Shown here: positions 19,644 to 30,336 of the stretch, one piece after another
Layout of the letters: every line of letters begins with the position of its first letter
How positions within the stretch are numbered: position 1 is the stretch's first letter
NCBI GenBank assembly: GCA_963743825.1
Contig: CAVURC010000006.1
Location: 1-64,000, forward strand
Reading direction: 5' to 3'
DNA length: 64,000 bases
DNA from: Sva-07 sp963743825
Lineage (GTDB): Bacteria; Actinomycetota; Acidimicrobiia; Acidimicrobiales; Ilumatobacteraceae
Notes under the pieces: generated by a model
Told to the model about the DNA's origin: nothing
Databases searched by the model: none
What the model saw: the letters and a program-made list of their open reading frames with translations, nothing else
Made by a program: the position numbers and the translations under genes

Positions 19644-19680
19644 GTGAGCGATGCACGCAACTCCTGCGTAGATCGCTCAC
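19644..19680. repeat. Palindrome, GTGAGCGATG family, copy 1
   Basis: Arms GTGAGCGATGCACGCA and GTGAGCGATCTACGCA (two mismatches) face each other around a short loop. A matching copy in the same orientation lies at 20944; together they bracket the two-gene membrane cassette 19703-20830. The rest of the gap 19413-19643 holds nothing I can support. Confidence 0.6.
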
Positions 19681-19702
19681 AGCGCGGTTGTCTTGGCCTT
19701 GT

Positions 19703-20065
19703 TCAGGCGGGCTCGTCGGCTGCAGCGGTATCGGTCGAGGCCGCATCCGTCGTGGCGGCGGGTTGCGGCTCGTCGACGACAGGCGGGGGCGTTGTCGCCT
19801 CGGGCTCCGTGACGGTCGACTCCGTCGCCGTCGCCGGGACGTCCTTGGCGTGTTTGGCGGGTCCGAAGATGCTCCAGAGAGTGCCGACGATGGTGCCCAG
19901 AACGAGCACGATCAGCATCGGCACGGGGTCGAGCGCGATGACCTTGGTCAGCACGAGCACGATCGACAGACCGAGCCCCATCATCAAGCCCCACAGGATC
20001 CCGCGGATCGGATGGGTCTTCTTGACCAGTTGCTGGTCGACGGTCTTGGTGGCTACGTCAGTCAT
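19703..20065 (-). CDS. Small membrane protein with acidic tail
   Basis: 120 residues from the ATG at 20065; a TTG two codons earlier is also possible. Two membrane helices (GILWGLMMGLGLSIVLVLTKV, VPMLIVLVLGTIVGTLWSIF) are joined by a short loop. A C-terminal Ala/Thr/Pro/Glu-rich tail of about 50 residues follows (TESTVTEPEATTPPPVVDEP). It is 6 bases downstream of the exported-protein gene, so they form an operon. I do not recognise a family. Confidence 0.7.
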   Translation of the reverse strand: MTDVATKTVDQQLVKKTHPIRGILWGLMMGLGLSIVLVLTKVIALDPVPMLIVLVLGTIVGTLWSIFGPAKHAKDVPATATESTVTEPEATTPPPVVDEPQPAATTDAASTDTAAADEPA

Positions 20066-20071
20066 GGTCAA

Positions 20072-20830
20072 TCACTTCCTGTACGTCATCGAGGGCCGAG
20101 CGTTGAACAACACGCCGACCAGTCCGCCGCCGAGCAGCACCAAGGCAGCGATGCCGACCGGATCGGTCAGCCCGTTGCCGATGAACTCGACGTTGCCCTC
20201 GCCGACACACGGCGCAAGGTTGTCGGACGTCAACTCGCCGTTGATCGTCGTCTTGGCGGTGAACTTGACCGGTAAGTCCTCACCGAGGTCGACGGTTCCG
20301 GCATTTCGATTGTCGCCATCGACGTTGGCGCTCCCGCCACTGTCGAGGCTGATGCCCGACATCTCGATGAACCACGAGTGGTTCTGCGGACCGACACCCT
20401 CCTGCGGCATGAACCCGTAGTAGGCCACGACACCACGCGTGTCTACCTGGAACGGATTGCCGGACGTGAAGGCTTGCCCACCGTCGAGCAGATCGATCGG
20501 CGGATTGTCGTCACCGACGTCGATCGCGGCATCGATGAGATCTCCGCTCTCACCGTAGGAGTAGGCGAGACCCCCGCACACGCCGGTGAGTTTGCTGCCG
20601 TCGCTGAACTCGGTGGTTGCCGTGGCGACGAGCGCCGCGAGTTCGGTGAACTCGGCGCCCGCCGTGTCGACATCGACGTCGACTGGCGCGGTCGGGGGAA
20701 TCAGATCCTGGATCTGGTCGAACGGAGCGGGAGGCGGCTCGTCGGCGGCACGCGACATCGCCCCGAAGGAGAGTCCGACGCCGACGACCAACCCGGTGAC
20801 TCCGATGGCACTTCGTAGTGAGCGTCCCAT
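20072..20830 (-). CDS. Exported protein with C-terminal membrane anchor
   Basis: 252 residues. An N-terminal signal peptide (AIGVTGLVVGVGLSFGAMSRA) is followed by an extracellular domain of about 200 residues rich in Asp, Gly and Thr (FTELAALVATATTEFSDGSK, NHSWFIEMSGISL). A C-terminal helix (VGIAALVLLGGGLVGVLF) then precedes a short basic tail. The layout suggests a surface-anchored protein displayed outside the membrane. It is the first gene of the pair with the small membrane protein at 19703. No functional family recognised. Confidence 0.72.
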   Translation of the reverse strand: MGRSLRSAIGVTGLVVGVGLSFGAMSRAADEPPPAPFDQIQDLIPPTAPVDVDVDTAGAEFTELAALVATATTEFSDGSKLTGVCGGLAYSYGESGDLIDAAIDVGDDNPPIDLLDGGQAFTSGNPFQVDTRGVVAYYGFMPQEGVGPQNHSWFIEMSGISLDSGGSANVDGDNRNAGTVDLGEDLPVKFTAKTTINGELTSDNLAPCVGEGNVEFIGNGLTDPVGIAALVLLGGGLVGVLFNARPSMTYRK

Positions 20831-20943
20831 CTCATCCTCCTCATTCGAGGTTGTGTCTCACCTTCAGAATATTCCTGTGACGTCCCGGCGAACCGGGCCG
20901 TTCGCCTCAACTTCCGGCGCCGGGTCGCATCCCTGCCGTCCAT

Positions 20944-20980
20944 GTGAGCGATGTACGCACGAGGTGCGCGCAGCGCTCAC
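20944..20980. repeat. Palindrome, GTGAGCGATG family, copy 2
   Basis: GTGAGCGATGTACGCAC pairs with GTGCGCGCAGCGCTCAC around GAG, with three mismatches. Flanking bases (TGTGAGCG and CGCTCACAGCG) match copy 1 at 19644. It sits in the divergent gap between the exported protein and the PLP enzyme. Confidence 0.55.
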
Positions 20981-21040
20981 AGCGTTGGGGGAACGAGTGA
21001 TCGGGTTTGCAGCGAGCACATCCCGCGGGCCTTTGACAGA

Positions 21041-22589
<1,549 letters not shown>

Positions 22590-22614
22590 TCGGGATCCGG
22601 CGATGCGCGCCCCG

Positions 22615-23906
22615 ATGCGCGTGACGGGATGGCGCTGCGCCGTCTGTGGCACCACGGTCGCGATCGCAGGCCCCGTTCCCGTGGCGCTGCCCCAACTCGA
22701 CCGAGGTCGATCGGCACCACGTCCTCACCATCGTCGTCGCCGAACGATCAGACGGCGATCCGGACTCTGCTGACGCGCCGCCTGGCCGATCGTCGTTGAT
22801 CACCCACGACCACGACCTCGCGTGGGCGGCGTACGCCGACGCGAACGGGCTCGATCTGGGCGTACGCACCCAGCTGGTGGAGCAGACCGACGCTGCGGTC
22901 CGGCGGGTCGCGGGGACTGGATTCGTCCCGACCCCGTTCGCCCGGAGCGACGAGCTGTCGGACGTGCTGGGCTTCGACGCCGATGGTGGCGTGTGGGTCA
23001 AGGACGAGACCGGGGGAGTGGCCGGAAGCCAGAAGGCGCGCCACCTGATCACGATCCTGCTCCACCTCCTGGCGGCCGAGCGGATCGGGCACCTCACCGA
23101 ACGACCCCGGCTGGCAATCGCCTCGTGCGGCAACGCTGCCCTCGCCGCGTCGACGCTCGCCGCCGCCGTCGACTGGCCGATCGACGTGTACGTCCCCACC
23201 TGGATGACCGACGGGTTCGGCGCGGAACTCGACCGCCTCGGCGCCACGGTCCACCGCTGCGAACGCCGACCTCACGACCCTCCCGGCGATCCGGCGATGT
23301 TCCGCTTTCGTGACGCGGTCGCCGCCGGCGCGATCCCCTTCACGGTGCAGGGGCCCGAGAACGCCCTCGCACTCGATGGCGGTCGAACCATCGGTTGGGA
23401 GATCGCCGAGCAGGCCACCGCGCCGCTCGACCGGGTCATGGTGCAGGTCGGTGGGGGAGCGTTCGCCGCGTGCCTCGGCGCCGGGCTCGCGGACACCTCG
23501 TCGAGCACCCGGCTCCATGCCGTCCAGACCGAGGGTTGCGCACCGCTCGCCCGGGCATGGGACCGGGCTCGCAGCGGTCACGGACCTCTCGACGACATCA
23601 CGACGATCGGGCGACGATGGAGCGATCTGATGACCGTCTGGGACGATCCGCACTCGATCGCCGACGGCATCATCGACGACGAGACCTACGACTGGCTCGG
23701 TGTGTTCACCGCCATGACCGCATCGGGCGGCGGGCCGGTGGTCGCCGCCGAGTCGGATGTGCTGCGAGCCCATGCGATGGCGCGGGCCGCGGGCTTCGAC
23801 GTCAGCCCCACCGGCAGCGCCGGCCTGGCCGGGTTGCTGTCGATTCGAGATGACGTCGAGTCGTCGGAACGCATCGCGCGTGGTCATGAGCGGGATCGCT
23901 CGCTGA
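22615..23906 (+). CDS. Threonine-synthase-like PLP enzyme, frameshifted at both ends
   Basis: About 425 residues. The N-terminus has a zinc-ribbon-like start (GWRCAVCG). After a shift near 22660 it reads PWRCPNSTEVDRHHVL, a pattern seen in threonine-synthase relatives. The catalytic core is VWVKDETGGVAGSQKARHL (PLP Lys), AIASCGNAALAASTLAAAV (substrate loop) and VMVQVGGGAFAACLGAG (phosphate loop). A second shift near 23876 restores a normal end, ERIARVVMSGIAR. The exact reaction is unclear: threonine synthase, threonine dehydratase or a related lyase. The start is ATG at 22615 or GTG at 22621. Confidence 0.72.
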
Positions 23907-23969
23907 GGCGACCGGACAACGCTCGTCGGCGATCCCGCCGGGCGCGGGCGACGGGGGAGGAGTACCCTC

Positions 23970-26204
23970 GTGGGTACGCAAACCTGGTTCACCTCCAGCC
24001 GCCGTCGGGCGACAGTTCTCGGAGCCTGCGCCGTGGCCGTCATCGGCGGCATCGGCGTGTTCGGCTCCTCGATCAGCGCGCAAACGGTTCCCGTGGTCGT
24101 CGAACCCGTCTCGGTCGACGCGACCGGCACCCTGCCCGTCGGCATCGATCACAGCAGCCCGGCGCTGTCGGACACGGGTGCCGTCGTGGCGTTCGAAGCC
24201 ACCGACGCCGCCAATCCGTCGGCCCCGCCCCGCGTCTGGATCCGTGACCGGACCGCCGGCACGACGACGCCGGTCGCGGACCTCGTCAGCGCGGCACCGG
24301 GCATGAGCGGTAACGGGTGCCTCGTCGCCTACTCCGTGCCCGGTGGCAGCAACGCGGCTCCCACGGTCTCGCTCAGGGTGGTCGATCGCTGCGCCACGTC
24401 GAGCGGCCAAGCGCTTCCCGCCGGCACCGTCGTCGACACCGTCCCGGCGGTCCCCACGTCCCCGCCGCCCGCCGCTCCAGTCGACGACTACGCCGCGCCG
24501 GCGCTGTCGTTCGACGGCTCCACGATCGCGTGGTCGACCGGCTCGGAGATCCGACGGTACGTGCGTCCGGCCGTTGTCCCCGGCGCGGTGATCGCCGACC
24601 ATGTGCTCGTCGACTCGTTCGACGTCGAGTTGACGCCCAGCGCTGCGATGACGGGCGCCGACGTGGACATCTCCGACGACGGGACGGCGGTCGTCTTCGT
24701 CGCAGGGCCGGGCACGACACCGTTCGCGCCCGCCCCCGGCAACGTGTACGTGTGGAGCAGCTCCGTCGCCCCGGCCGCCCCGACGATCGAACTGCTGTCG
24801 AGGACGACGGCGGGAGCACCGGGTGCAGCATCGTCGGGGTCGCCGACCATGTCGGCGGACGGATCGCTCGTCCTCTTCGACTCGACGAGCACCGATCTCG
24901 CCGCGATCGGAACCGGGCCGGTCACTGATCCAGCCGGCGCGCCGTTCGTCGTCATCGTCGATCGCGTCGGCCGAGGGACACGTGTCCTGGTCGATGACGC
25001 CAATCGGCCGGCAGTGTCGGGCGACGGTCGGCACGTGGCCTACGAACGCGCCGGCGCCATCCGGATGCTGTCATCGACCGATGGGACATCGTTCACGTCG
25101 ACCACCGATCGGGAGATCAACGGGCTCGGTGCTGCCGACCCGGTCACCGGATCGGTGCTCTCCCGCTTCGGACGCTGGATCGTGTTCGACAGCGCCCAGG
25201 GAACCGAGTGGACCGACGACGTCGAGTTCCACAACGGCGCCATGGTGTGGGCAGCCGATCTGCGCGCATCCGACGACGGCTCGGTCGTCGACACGACGAC
25301 GACCACCACCACCACCACCACCACCACCACGACGCTCGTTGCGAGCAATCCTCCGACGGTGCCGACCACCACCGTTGCGGGTGCAGTCGTCAGGCCGCCG
25401 ACCACCGTCGCACCACCACCCGCGACCACCGTGCCACTGGGCACGTTGCCGCCGCCGCGGTTCTCGTCCCCGCCGATCACGCAGTTCCCCCGACAATCGA
25501 GCGGATCTTCGGGGTCGAGCGGCTCGTTCGGGTCGACGTTCGTCGGGTCGAGCGCCGTCGCGTTCCCGCTCGTCCAGCCCGGAACCGTCGTCTTCGAACC
25601 GACGGTCGTCGTGGCCGGTCGCCGGACCGCAACCGTCTCGCTCTCGAATCCGGCTGCTCGAACTGCCACCGTCGTCGCAACTCGTGTCGACGCAGCCGGC
25701 AGCGGGGCCTTCTCGCTCATCACCGACAACTGCACCGGCCAGTCACTCGCAACCGGCGCGACGTGCACCGTCGACGTCCAGTTCGCGCCGCTCGTCGTCG
25801 GGGCCGCCAACGGCGTCCTGACCTTCGATCTCGCCGACGGCACCGCCGTGTCCGCGGCGCTGGTCGGCGACGGCTCCGCCGAGCCCACGCTCGACGTCGT
25901 GCCCGGAGTCGCCGCACCCGGGCAGGTCGTCACGGTGTTCGGCGCCGGGTTCCCCGCCGGCGCCGTCGTGGAGTTCTCACGGTCGGGTGTTGCCGACGTC
26001 GATCAGTTGACCGTCGATCCCGACGGGACCTTCGCCCACGTCTTCGTCGTCCTCCCGAACACACCCTCGGGGCCGATGACGCTCACGGTCGCGGCGCAAC
26101 CCGACCTGTTCGGCGACGTCGCCGGCGAGCTGCTCGTGTCGGGTCGGAGCGCGTCGGGTACCGCCGTGTTCCGCGACGCCATCGGCTCGTCGCTCACGCG
26201 CTGA
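23970..26204 (+). CDS. Secreted beta-propeller / choice-of-anchor protein
   Basis: 744 residues from GTG with a strong GGGGGAGGAG site. A signal peptide (VLGACAVAVIGGIGVFGSSISAQ) leads into TolB/WD-like propeller repeats. In these, SPALSDTGAVVAFE, APALSFDGSTIAWS, SPTMSADGSLVLFD and RPAVSGDGRHVAYE recur at regular spacing (residues about 50-430). A run of 14 Thr and a Pro/Thr linker follow. Next comes an ASPM/SPD-2-Hydin-like beta domain (CTGQSLATGATCTVDVQFAP), then a final Ig-like domain (PGVAAPGQVVTVFGAGFPAG). It is probably a cell-surface or secreted structural protein. Function unknown. Confidence 0.8.
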   Translation: MGTQTWFTSSRRRATVLGACAVAVIGGIGVFGSSISAQTVPVVVEPVSVDATGTLPVGIDHSSPALSDTGAVVAFEATDAANPSAPPRVWIRDRTAGTTTPVADLVSAAPGMSGNGCLVAYSVPGGSNAAPTVSLRVVDRCATSSGQALPAGTVVDTVPAVPTSPPPAAPVDDYAAPALSFDGSTIAWSTGSEIRRYVRPAVVPGAVIADHVLVDSFDVELTPSAAMTGADVDISDDGTAVVFVAGPGTTPFAPAPGNVYVWSSSVAPAAPTIELLSRTTAGAPGAASSGSPTMSADGSLVLFDSTSTDLAAIGTGPVTDPAGAPFVVIVDRVGRGTRVLVDDANRPAVSGDGRHVAYERAGAIRMLSSTDGTSFTSTTDREINGLGAADPVTGSVLSRFGRWIVFDSAQGTEWTDDVEFHNGAMVWAADLRASDDGSVVDTTTTTTTTTTTTTTLVASNPPTVPTTTVAGAVVRPPTTVAPPPATTVPLGTLPPPRFSSPPITQFPRQSSGSSGSSGSFGSTFVGSSAVAFPLVQPGTVVFEPTVVVAGRRTATVSLSNPAARTATVVATRVDAAGSGAFSLITDNCTGQSLATGATCTVDVQFAPLVVGAANGVLTFDLADGTAVSAALVGDGSAEPTLDVVPGVAAPGQVVTVFGAGFPAGAVVEFSRSGVADVDQLTVDPDGTFAHVFVVLPNTPSGPMTLTVAAQPDLFGDVAGELLVSGRSASGTAVFRDAIGSSLTR
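25293..25334 (+). repeat. Poly-threonine codon run (14 ACC/ACG codons)
   Basis: Fourteen consecutive Thr codons, ten of them as an uninterrupted ACC run or close to it, form the linker between the propeller and the C-terminal domains of the secreted protein. Such runs can change length by slippage. Confidence 0.8.
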
Positions 26205-26222
26205 CGGCCGTCGACCTGACCC

Positions 26223-27402
26223 TCAGTCGGTCTGGTCGACGAAGCCGAGGATCGATGCACCGACCGGGCAGTCGGTCGCACCCGGGCCCGGCGTTCGGCA
26301 GTCGACCTCGAGCGAGATCTCCGACGACTCCCCGAACACGTACGGGGCGACGAGGTGGAGGTCGAAGTCGCGGAAGTTGGCGAGCTCGGACTGCAGCAGG
26401 ACCTCGCCGTCACGCAGCAGCGACACCGTGCCCACCGCGCCGGACGGGTTCTGGAAGACCACATCGGTGACGGCCAGCTGTTCGCCCGAACCGATCGTCT
26501 GGGAATCGGTCTCCGAGTTGCCGCCGGCCGGAGCGACGCTGAGGCGCAGGTCGGACGGCACACCGAGGGGAAGTTCCTCGGCCTCGGCGGCGGCTGCCTC
26601 GAGTTCGGCGATCCGCTCGTTCAACGCAGCCCGATCGTCCTCGATCGCATCGGCCGCGGCGTTCTGCGCAGTGTCTTCGACCCACGGTCGCAACAGCGTG
26701 AACCAGACGAGTGCACCGATGACGAGCGCGGCGGCGGCGCCGGCGGCCGCGGGACCGACCCAGCCGGCGACTCGTGGTCGCTGCTCGTACGTTCCGGCGA
26801 GCTCACCGGTCGATCCGTCGGAGCTGGTGAACGCAACGACGAACGGGTGCTCCTGGGCCGGGCCGTTCCAGTAGGTCGTCGCGGGTGTCACCCGCAGCGC
26901 TACCTGGGCGGTGGCTCCGGGAGTGACGACGAACGTCGGCTCCACGTCGAGCGTGATCTCCTCGTCGAGCGTGTCGGGGGAGAGATCGACGGTGACTGCG
27001 ACGTTGCCGGAATTGACGACCCTGACCGTGTGCCGCCCCGACGACGATCCTCGCGACCGCAGCGGCGACAGCTCGACGGAATGCTCGCTGCGGGCGATGA
27101 TCTCGGCGGCGACTGTGGCAGTGGCGCTGCCACACTCGGAGGTGAGCTCGACGGCGGGTTGACGCGTCGCCGGCGGCAACATGGGGGCCGACCTCGATGC
27201 TCACGGGGATGTCGAAGATCTGGTTCGACTCGATCGCCGCGGTGTCGACGTCGAGCGTGACGAACTCGGCCAGGTCGCCCGACGGCTGGAGATTCACGAC
27301 CTGCGGCGCTTCCTCGTTGTTGTGCAGCCGCAACGTCAACGTGGTGGGTGCCCCGGGAACGAGTTGGATCGACTCCGGTATGAACTTGGCGGTCACGGGC
27401 AT
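26223..27402 (-). CDS. Membrane protein with Ig-like domains and coiled coil, one frameshift
   Basis: About 390 residues. The cytoplasm- or surface-facing N-terminus has two immunoglobulin-like halves (IPESIQLVPGAPTTLTLRLH; HTVRVVNSGNVAVTVDLSPD), each resembling conserved CARDB-like sequence. The frame shifts near 27187, in a run of five C, between IEVGP and MLPPATRQP. A membrane helix (AAAGAAAALVIGALVWFTLL) is followed by a heptad coiled coil (ALNERIAELEAAAAEAEEL) and a C-terminal domain with two Cys. I do not recognise a function. The gene is convergent with the secreted propeller gene and divergent from clpP. Confidence 0.68.
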
Positions 27403-27490
27403 CGTCGGCGAACGCTACTTGCCCGGACGCTCACGGTCGATTGCGTCGGAGCCGAGTCGCCCCGGCGAGACCAGCGGTAACCTGTCGCCC

Positions 27491-28084
27491 ATGTCGGATC
27501 TCATGTCACCGCAGGCCCTCGAGGGTGGTTTCGATCCTCGTTCCGCTGTCTTCGATCGCCTCCTCAAGAACCGGGTGATCATGTTGGGCTCCGACGTCAA
27601 CGACGAGATCGCCAACCAGATCTGCGCGCAGCTGCTCTACCTCGAAGGCGAAGATCCCGGCCAGGACATCTGGCTCTACATCAACAGCCCCGGTGGGTCG
27701 GTCACCGCCGGCATGGCGATCTACGACACGATGCAGTTCGTCGGCTGCGACGTCGCCACCGTGTGCCTCGGCCTCGCCGCATCGATGGGCCAGTTCCTGC
27801 TCACCGCCGGAGCCGACGGCAAGCGATTCACGCTGCCCAACGCCCGCATCATGATGCACCAGCCGCTCGCCGGCCTGCGCGGTCAGGCCTCCGACATCGC
27901 CATCCAGGCCGAGCAGCTCCGCTACACCAAGCTGCGCATGGCCACGCTGATCTCCGAGCACTCGGGCCAGACCCTCGAGCAGATCCAGGCCGACTCCGAG
28001 CGTGACCGCTGGTTCACCGCCGAAGAGGCCCAGGTGTACGGCCTGGTCGACAAGGTCATCCTCCGCCGCGGCGAGATCAACTGA
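27491..28084 (+). CDS. clpP: ATP-dependent Clp protease proteolytic subunit
   Basis: 197 residues with the full catalytic triad: Ser98 in GLAASMGQ, His123 in IMMHQPLAG and Asp172 in SERDRWF. The INSPGGSVTAG motif and family length are normal. ClpP forms the tetradecameric chamber fed by ClpX or ClpC and would degrade SsrA-tagged proteins made through the tmRNA at 3574. The start at 27491 gives a short propeptide; an internal ATG five codons later is possible. No clpX or second clpP is adjacent. Confidence 0.95.
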   Translation: MSDLMSPQALEGGFDPRSAVFDRLLKNRVIMLGSDVNDEIANQICAQLLYLEGEDPGQDIWLYINSPGGSVTAGMAIYDTMQFVGCDVATVCLGLAASMGQFLLTAGADGKRFTLPNARIMMHQPLAGLRGQASDIAIQAEQLRYTKLRMATLISEHSGQTLEQIQADSERDRWFTAEEAQVYGLVDKVILRRGEIN

Positions 28085-28091
28085 CGCGTCC

Positions 28092-28124
28092 ACGTACACG
28101 ATGTGTCAGACACATCGTGTACGT
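28092..28124. repeat. 33-bp palindrome, copy 3 of 4
   Basis: Arms identical to copies 1 and 2, centre A. It lies 7 bases after the clpP stop, and its right edge touches the stop of the convergent lipoprotein gene (28124). Confidence 0.85.
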
Positions 28125-28612
28125 CAGGGCGGGGGGATGGTGGTGTCGAGCGTTGTCGACGGGGGGACCGTCGCCGGGGTGTGCGGCACGATCGTGAACA
28201 CGGGCCCGATGTCGACGGCGCAGTTTGCGATCAACCACTGGTCGATCGCCGCCGCCGACTCCTCCGAGGAGTAGATCGCCGCCAGGGCCTCCTGCTCCGA
28301 CGCCGGGTCGCCCGGCACGACCGTGCTGGCGGTTTCGTAGGCGGCCACCAGTTGGTTCCAGTCGTCCTCGACGGCGAGCGGGGCGAGGCCGCCGATCTCT
28401 CGGTAGAGATCGAGCAGCGGCTCGATGTCGTCGGCGTAGACCAACACCGGGTTCGTGAGCGCGTCCTTGTTCGCGGCGACCTCGCCGCAGAACCGTTCCG
28501 CGTCGCCGCCCGACTCGTCGGCGCAACCAGCCGCAACTGCAACCACGACGAGCGCGACAGCGACGCGCGTCCATCGGGTTGATCGCTGGGGTCGGGGGGC
28601 CACGGCTCGCAT
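28124..28612 (-). CDS. Predicted lipoprotein
   Basis: 162 residues. A signal peptide (RVAVALVVVAVAAGC) ends in a lipobox Cys at about residue 30. A helical domain with two further Cys follows (AERFCGEVAANKDALTNP, WLIANCAVDIGPVF), then a Pro/Thr-rich tail (PATVPPSTTLDTTIPPP). The spacing of the Cys suggests a disulfide-stabilised extracytoplasmic helical domain, which is common in actinobacterial lipoproteins of unknown function. It is divergent from yifB across about 195 bases in which I see no other gene. Confidence 0.75.
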   Translation of the reverse strand: MRAVAPRPQRSTRWTRVAVALVVVAVAAGCADESGGDAERFCGEVAANKDALTNPVLVYADDIEPLLDLYREIGGLAPLAVEDDWNQLVAAYETASTVVPGDPASEQEALAAIYSSEESAAAIDQWLIANCAVDIGPVFTIVPHTPATVPPSTTLDTTIPPP

Positions 28613-28808
28613 TGTCGCACGGGCGCATCGCGAATCGGTGTCGTCGATCGATCGGACCCGTCACCCGTGGATCGCCGCCCGATTGTGACACCCCCTCGCT
28701 ACAGTTCGGGAGGTCGGTTCGGCGCAGGTGCGTCGCCGAGGTCGTGGGGCCCTGTCGTCCCTCTGTAGATGTCCGGCGCGGTTCGCCGCGCGACTCACGG
28801 AGGTGGCG

Positions 28809-30336
28809 ATGTTCGCATCGATTGCATCAGCGATGGTGTTCGGGGCCGAGGGGTACCCGATTCAGGTCGAAGTCCAGGTCAGCAAGGGCCTGCCCGGATT
28901 CCGCATGGTCGGCCGACCCGACGAGACCACTCGGGAGGCGCGCGACCGGGCGCGGGCCGCGCTCCAGAGCAGCGGGATCGACTGGCCGGCAGCGAACATC
29001 ACCGTCAACCTCGCCCCGTCGAGCGATCGCAAGTCGGGCTCGGGGCTCGACCTCGCCCTCGCCATCGGGGTGCTCGTGGCGATCGAGATGATCCCGCGCG
29101 AGGCCGTCGACGGGCTCGCGTTCGTCGCCGAACTCGGCCTCGACGGCTCGCTGCGACCCGTCGCCGGGATCGTGCCGATGGTCGGCGTGCTCGGAGAACT
29201 CGACGTCGTCGTGCCCGTCGCCTGCGCCGTCGAGGCCCAGGTGGCCGCGCTGGGGCGTGTGCGGCTGATCTCGAACCTCACCGAGTTGCTCGACGTCCTG
29301 GTGAACGCAGGCGCCGTGGCCGGATCATCCGATGCCACCTCAGTGCGACACGGCCACCGACGCGGCTCACCCCGATCTCGCCGACGTGCACGGCCAGCCG
29401 CTCGCCCGCCACGCGCTCGAGATCGCCGCGGCCGGCGCGCACCACACGCTGTTCATCGGCCCGCCCGGATCCGGAAAGACCATGCTCGCGGCGCGCCTGC
29501 CCGGGCTGCTCCCGCGTCTCGATCGCACACGGGCGCTCGAAGCAACGATGGTGCATTCGGCGGCCGGAGCGGTGCTTCCTCCCGGCGGACTCATCCAGCG
29601 TCCCCCGTTCCGGGCGCCCCACCACACCACCTCGGCGATCGCTCTCGTCGGTGGCGGCTCGCACACGCTGCGACCGGGCGAAATCTCCATGTCGCACTGC
29701 GGGGTGCTCTTCCTCGACGAGCTCGCCGAGTTCGCGCCCTCGGTGCTCGACGGGTTGCGCCAACCGTTGGAGCAGCGGATCGTCACGGTCGATCGAGCGA
29801 ACCTGCACGCGGTCCTCCCGGCCGACTTCCTGCTCGTCGCGGCGATGAACCCGTGCCCGTGCGGTGGAGGACCGCCGGGCAGTTGCGTGTGCGGCGATGC
29901 GGTGCTGCACCGCTATGCGCGCCGGGTGTCGGGCCCGTTGCTCGACCGCTTCGACCTGCGCGTCAACGTGCATCGCCCGGCCGTCGACGACCTGTTGGCC
30001 AACGAGCCGGGTGAGCCGTCGAGCGTCGTCGCCGAGCGAGTCGAAGCGGCGCGTGACCTTGCGTGGGCCAGGCAGGGTGTGCTCAACAGCGCGCTGTCGG
30101 CGCCGACGCTCGAGGTCGTTGCCCGCCTCGATCAGGGTGCGCAGGTGCACCTGCGTCACGAGATGGAGCACGGCAAGCTCAGCGGGCGCGGGTATCACCG
30201 TGTGAGGCGGGTGGCGCGCACCATTGCCGACCTCCGCGGCGACCAGTCCGATCACGTCACCGAGGACGACGTGGCGCTGGCCCTGCGGTTCCGGGCGAGC
30301 CTCGCTGCCGCCCTTCGCGTCGGGAGGGCGGCATGA
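28809..30336 (+). CDS. yifB: YifB/ComM-like Mg-chelatase-related AAA ATPase, one frameshift
   Basis: About 508 residues. The N-terminal Lon-protease-like domain (MFASIASAMVFGAEGYPIQV, GLPGFRMVGRPDETTREARD, FVAELGLDGSLRPVAGIVP) is read in one frame to about 29330. The AAA part then continues in another: DVHGQPLARHALEIAAAGAH, Walker A FIGPPGSGKTMLAARLPG, APHHTTSAIALVGGG, GVLFLDELAEF, MNPCPCG. The E. coli homologue ComM is a branch-migration helicase used in natural transformation. It overlaps dprA, another DNA-uptake gene, by four bases. The shift near 29340 is most likely a sequence error. Confidence 0.88.

Noticed and set aside
19409..19660. Minus-strand frame of about 83 codons upstream of the small exported protein
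   Set aside because: No ribosome binding site, no recognisable domain and it would overlap the palindrome at 19644; weak composition for a real gene.
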